Shown here: positions 51,546 through 52,606 of the stretch, piece after piece
Position numbering within the stretch: the stretch's first letter is position 1
Layout of the letters: every line of letters begins with the position of its first letter
NCBI GenBank assembly: GCA_903890485.1
Contig: CAITBM010000068.1
Location: forward strand, 1-52,606
DNA length: 52,606 nucleotides
Direction: 5' to 3'
Origin: an uncultured Opitutaceae bacterium
GTDB lineage: Bacteria > Verrucomicrobiota > Verrucomicrobiia > Opitutales > Opitutaceae
Notes under the pieces: model-generated
The model's input: only the letters and a program-made list of their open reading frames with translations
Database searches by the model: none
What the model was told of the DNA's origin: nothing
Made by a program: the position numbers and the translations under genes

Positions 51546-52606
51546 CGGCTTAGCGTGCGGGCGACCCTTAGGACGTCCAGAGCGGCCTCCAGCTGCCGGT
51601 CCCGGATCGGCGTGAAGTCGAAGCGCTCCCGGAACTCGGCCGGATCTGTCACATCGGGGCGCGCCACCTGGCGCTCGATCTTCTGGTCCTCGTCCGGCGT
51701 CAGGACGACCTCGACGTGGGGCGCGATGCCCCGGGCGTTGATCAGGACCCCGCTCGGGGTGAAGTAGTGCGCCGTCGTGAGCCTTAGCCCCTCCCCGTTG
51801 CGGAGCTTGAAGATCGTCTGCACGCTGCCCTTCCCGTAGGAACGCTCCCCGACGATAACGGCCCGCCCGGAGTCCTTGAGGGCCCCGGCCACGATCTCCG
51901 CGGCGCTCGCGGTCTGCCCGTTGATGAGGACCGCCACGGGCAGCTTCAGCGGCTCCCCCTCGTTCTCGGAGTAGTAGTTCTCGCGGTCCGCGGGCTTTCG
52001 GCCCTGCGTGTAGACGATCAGGTTCCCCTTCTTGAAGAAGGGCTCCGCCACGTCGACAGCGGCGTCCAGGAGCCCGCCCGGGTTGTTGCGCAGGTCGATC
52101 ACCAGGCTGTCGATCCCCTTGGAGAGGAGTCCGTTCAGGGCCTCGAAGAATTGCTCGCCGGTGTGGTCGGAAAACTCCCGGATCTGCAGGTAGCCGACCG
52201 AGCCGTCCAGGACCCGGGCGCCGCGGACGCTCAGGATCTTCACCACCTCGCGAAGGACATCCACCTCGAAGCGGCGGTCCTCGCTTGGCCGCCGCAGGCC
52301 GACCTTCACGTGGGTGTTGGGCTTGCCGCGCAGGCGGTCCACGACCTTGTCGATCGCCACCCCGTGCTGCACGGCCTTACCGTCGACGTTTAGGATCTGG
52401 TCCCCCTCCCGAATCCCGGCCTTGGCCCCCGGGCCTCCCGCGATCGGGGAGGTCACGGTGAGGATCCCCTTGTTCATCTCGATCTCGACCCCGATCCCGC
52501 CGTATTCCCCGTCCAGGTCCTCGGCCAGATCCTCGTTGTCCTTCACCTCCAGATACTCCGAATGCGGGTCGAGCGACTCGACCATCCCGTGGATGGCCTG
52601 CCTGGA
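51542..52606 (-). CDS. C-terminal processing peptidase (S41), 5' end outside the window
   Basis: 354 residues are visible, beginning within SRQAIHGMVESLDPHSEY; the signal peptide and N-terminal part are beyond the right edge. A PDZ domain spans about residues 35-115 of the visible part. The catalytic pair is Ser in NGQTASAAEIVAGAL and Lys in RSYGKGSVQT; the substrate-binding DLRNNPGGLLDAAV is present. CtpA/Prc proteases trim periplasmic and envelope proteins. tsaD overlaps its stop. Confidence 0.92.
   Translation of the reverse strand, partial: SRQAIHGMVESLDPHSEYLEVKDNEDLAEDLDGEYGGIGVEIEMNKGILTVTSPIAGGPGAKAGIREGDQILNVDGKAVQHGVAIDKVVDRLRGKPNTHVKVGLRRPSEDRRFEVDVLREVVKILSVRGARVLDGSVGYLQIREFSDHTGEQFFEALNGLLSKGIDSLVIDLRNNPGGLLDAAVDVAEPFFKKGNLIVYTQGRKPADRENYYSENEGEPLKLPVAVLINGQTASAAEIVAGALKDSGRAVIVGERSYGKGSVQTIFKLRNGEGLRLTTAHYFTPSGVLINARGIAPHVEVVLTPDEDQKIERQVARPDVTDPAEFRERFDFTPIRDRQLEAALDVLRVARTLSR

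Noticed and set aside
45207-52606. Sigma-54 (-24/-12) promoters near rpoN
   Set aside because: Several GGCAC words occur, but none has GC at the required 10-bp spacing.
1-52606. CRISPR array, rRNA genes or prophage genes
   Set aside because: No regularly spaced repeats, no rRNA-like sequence, and no phage structural or integrase genes were seen.

Overview
The window is 52.6 kb of GC-rich bacterial chromosome carrying about 43 protein genes and one tRNA. Genes are tightly packed, with many ATGA/TGATG start-stop overlaps and weak Shine-Dalgarno sequences. The gene set fits a Gram-negative saprophyte that degrades plant polysaccharides: TonB/ExbBD, an RND efflux system, OpgC, GH1, GH74 and GH106 enzymes, and an SGLT-type Na+/sugar symporter. 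The sequences resemble Opitutaceae (Verrucomicrobiota). That placement is an impression from protein style, not a search result.

Layout. 1-1.7 kb: the 5' part of an FkbO/Hyg5/XanB2-type chorismatase gene (runs off the left edge) divergent from a NodB-type deacetylase. 1.7-5.4 kb: exbB-exbD-tonB leftward, tmk-holB rightward. 5.4-11.3 kb: sugar block with ROK kinase + GH1 beta-glucosidase, a MalK/UgpC-type ATPase, and an SSS symporter with a 73-residue membrane protein. 11.5-14.8 kb: a membrane protein gene split by a one-base frameshift, followed by a TPR/glycosyltransferase-like gene. 14.85 kb: tRNA-Tyr(GUA). 15.1-18.8 kb: cardiolipin synthase and a secreted GH74 xyloglucanase. 18.8-26.6 kb: a leftward six-gene operon serA-plsY-hom-lysC-thrC-cimA (serine, threonine and isoleucine-precursor synthesis plus phosphatidic acid synthesis). 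26.9-34.5 kb: RND permease, adaptor and outer-membrane factor, then two exported proteins of unknown function. 34.7-40.6 kb: OpgC, two HD-domain nucleotide hydrolases meeting tail to tail, tdh-kbl (threonine to glycine), and cdd. 40.5-42.3 kb: a hipBA toxin-antitoxin module between two copies of the cdd 3' end. 42.3-47.7 kb: hisS, an HU/IHF gene, ubiE, an A-type Fe-S carrier, and a Ser/Thr kinase directly upstream of rpoN. 47.7-52.6 kb: secreted GH106 rhamnosidase, tsaD and a C-terminal-processing protease cut by the right edge.

The most unusual structure is the hipBA module. A 68-bp sequence that encodes the last 21 residues and stop codon of cytidine deaminase occurs on both sides of it, exactly 1,710 bp apart. 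The copies differ at seven bases and every difference is synonymous. This is the pattern expected when an element integrates at the 3' end of a protein gene and brings its own replacement 3' end, yet the segment has no recombinase. Other points worth attention are the kinase-rpoN pair, the frameshifted membrane protein, a terminator-like hairpin in the serA leader, and the small membrane partner of the SSS symporter.
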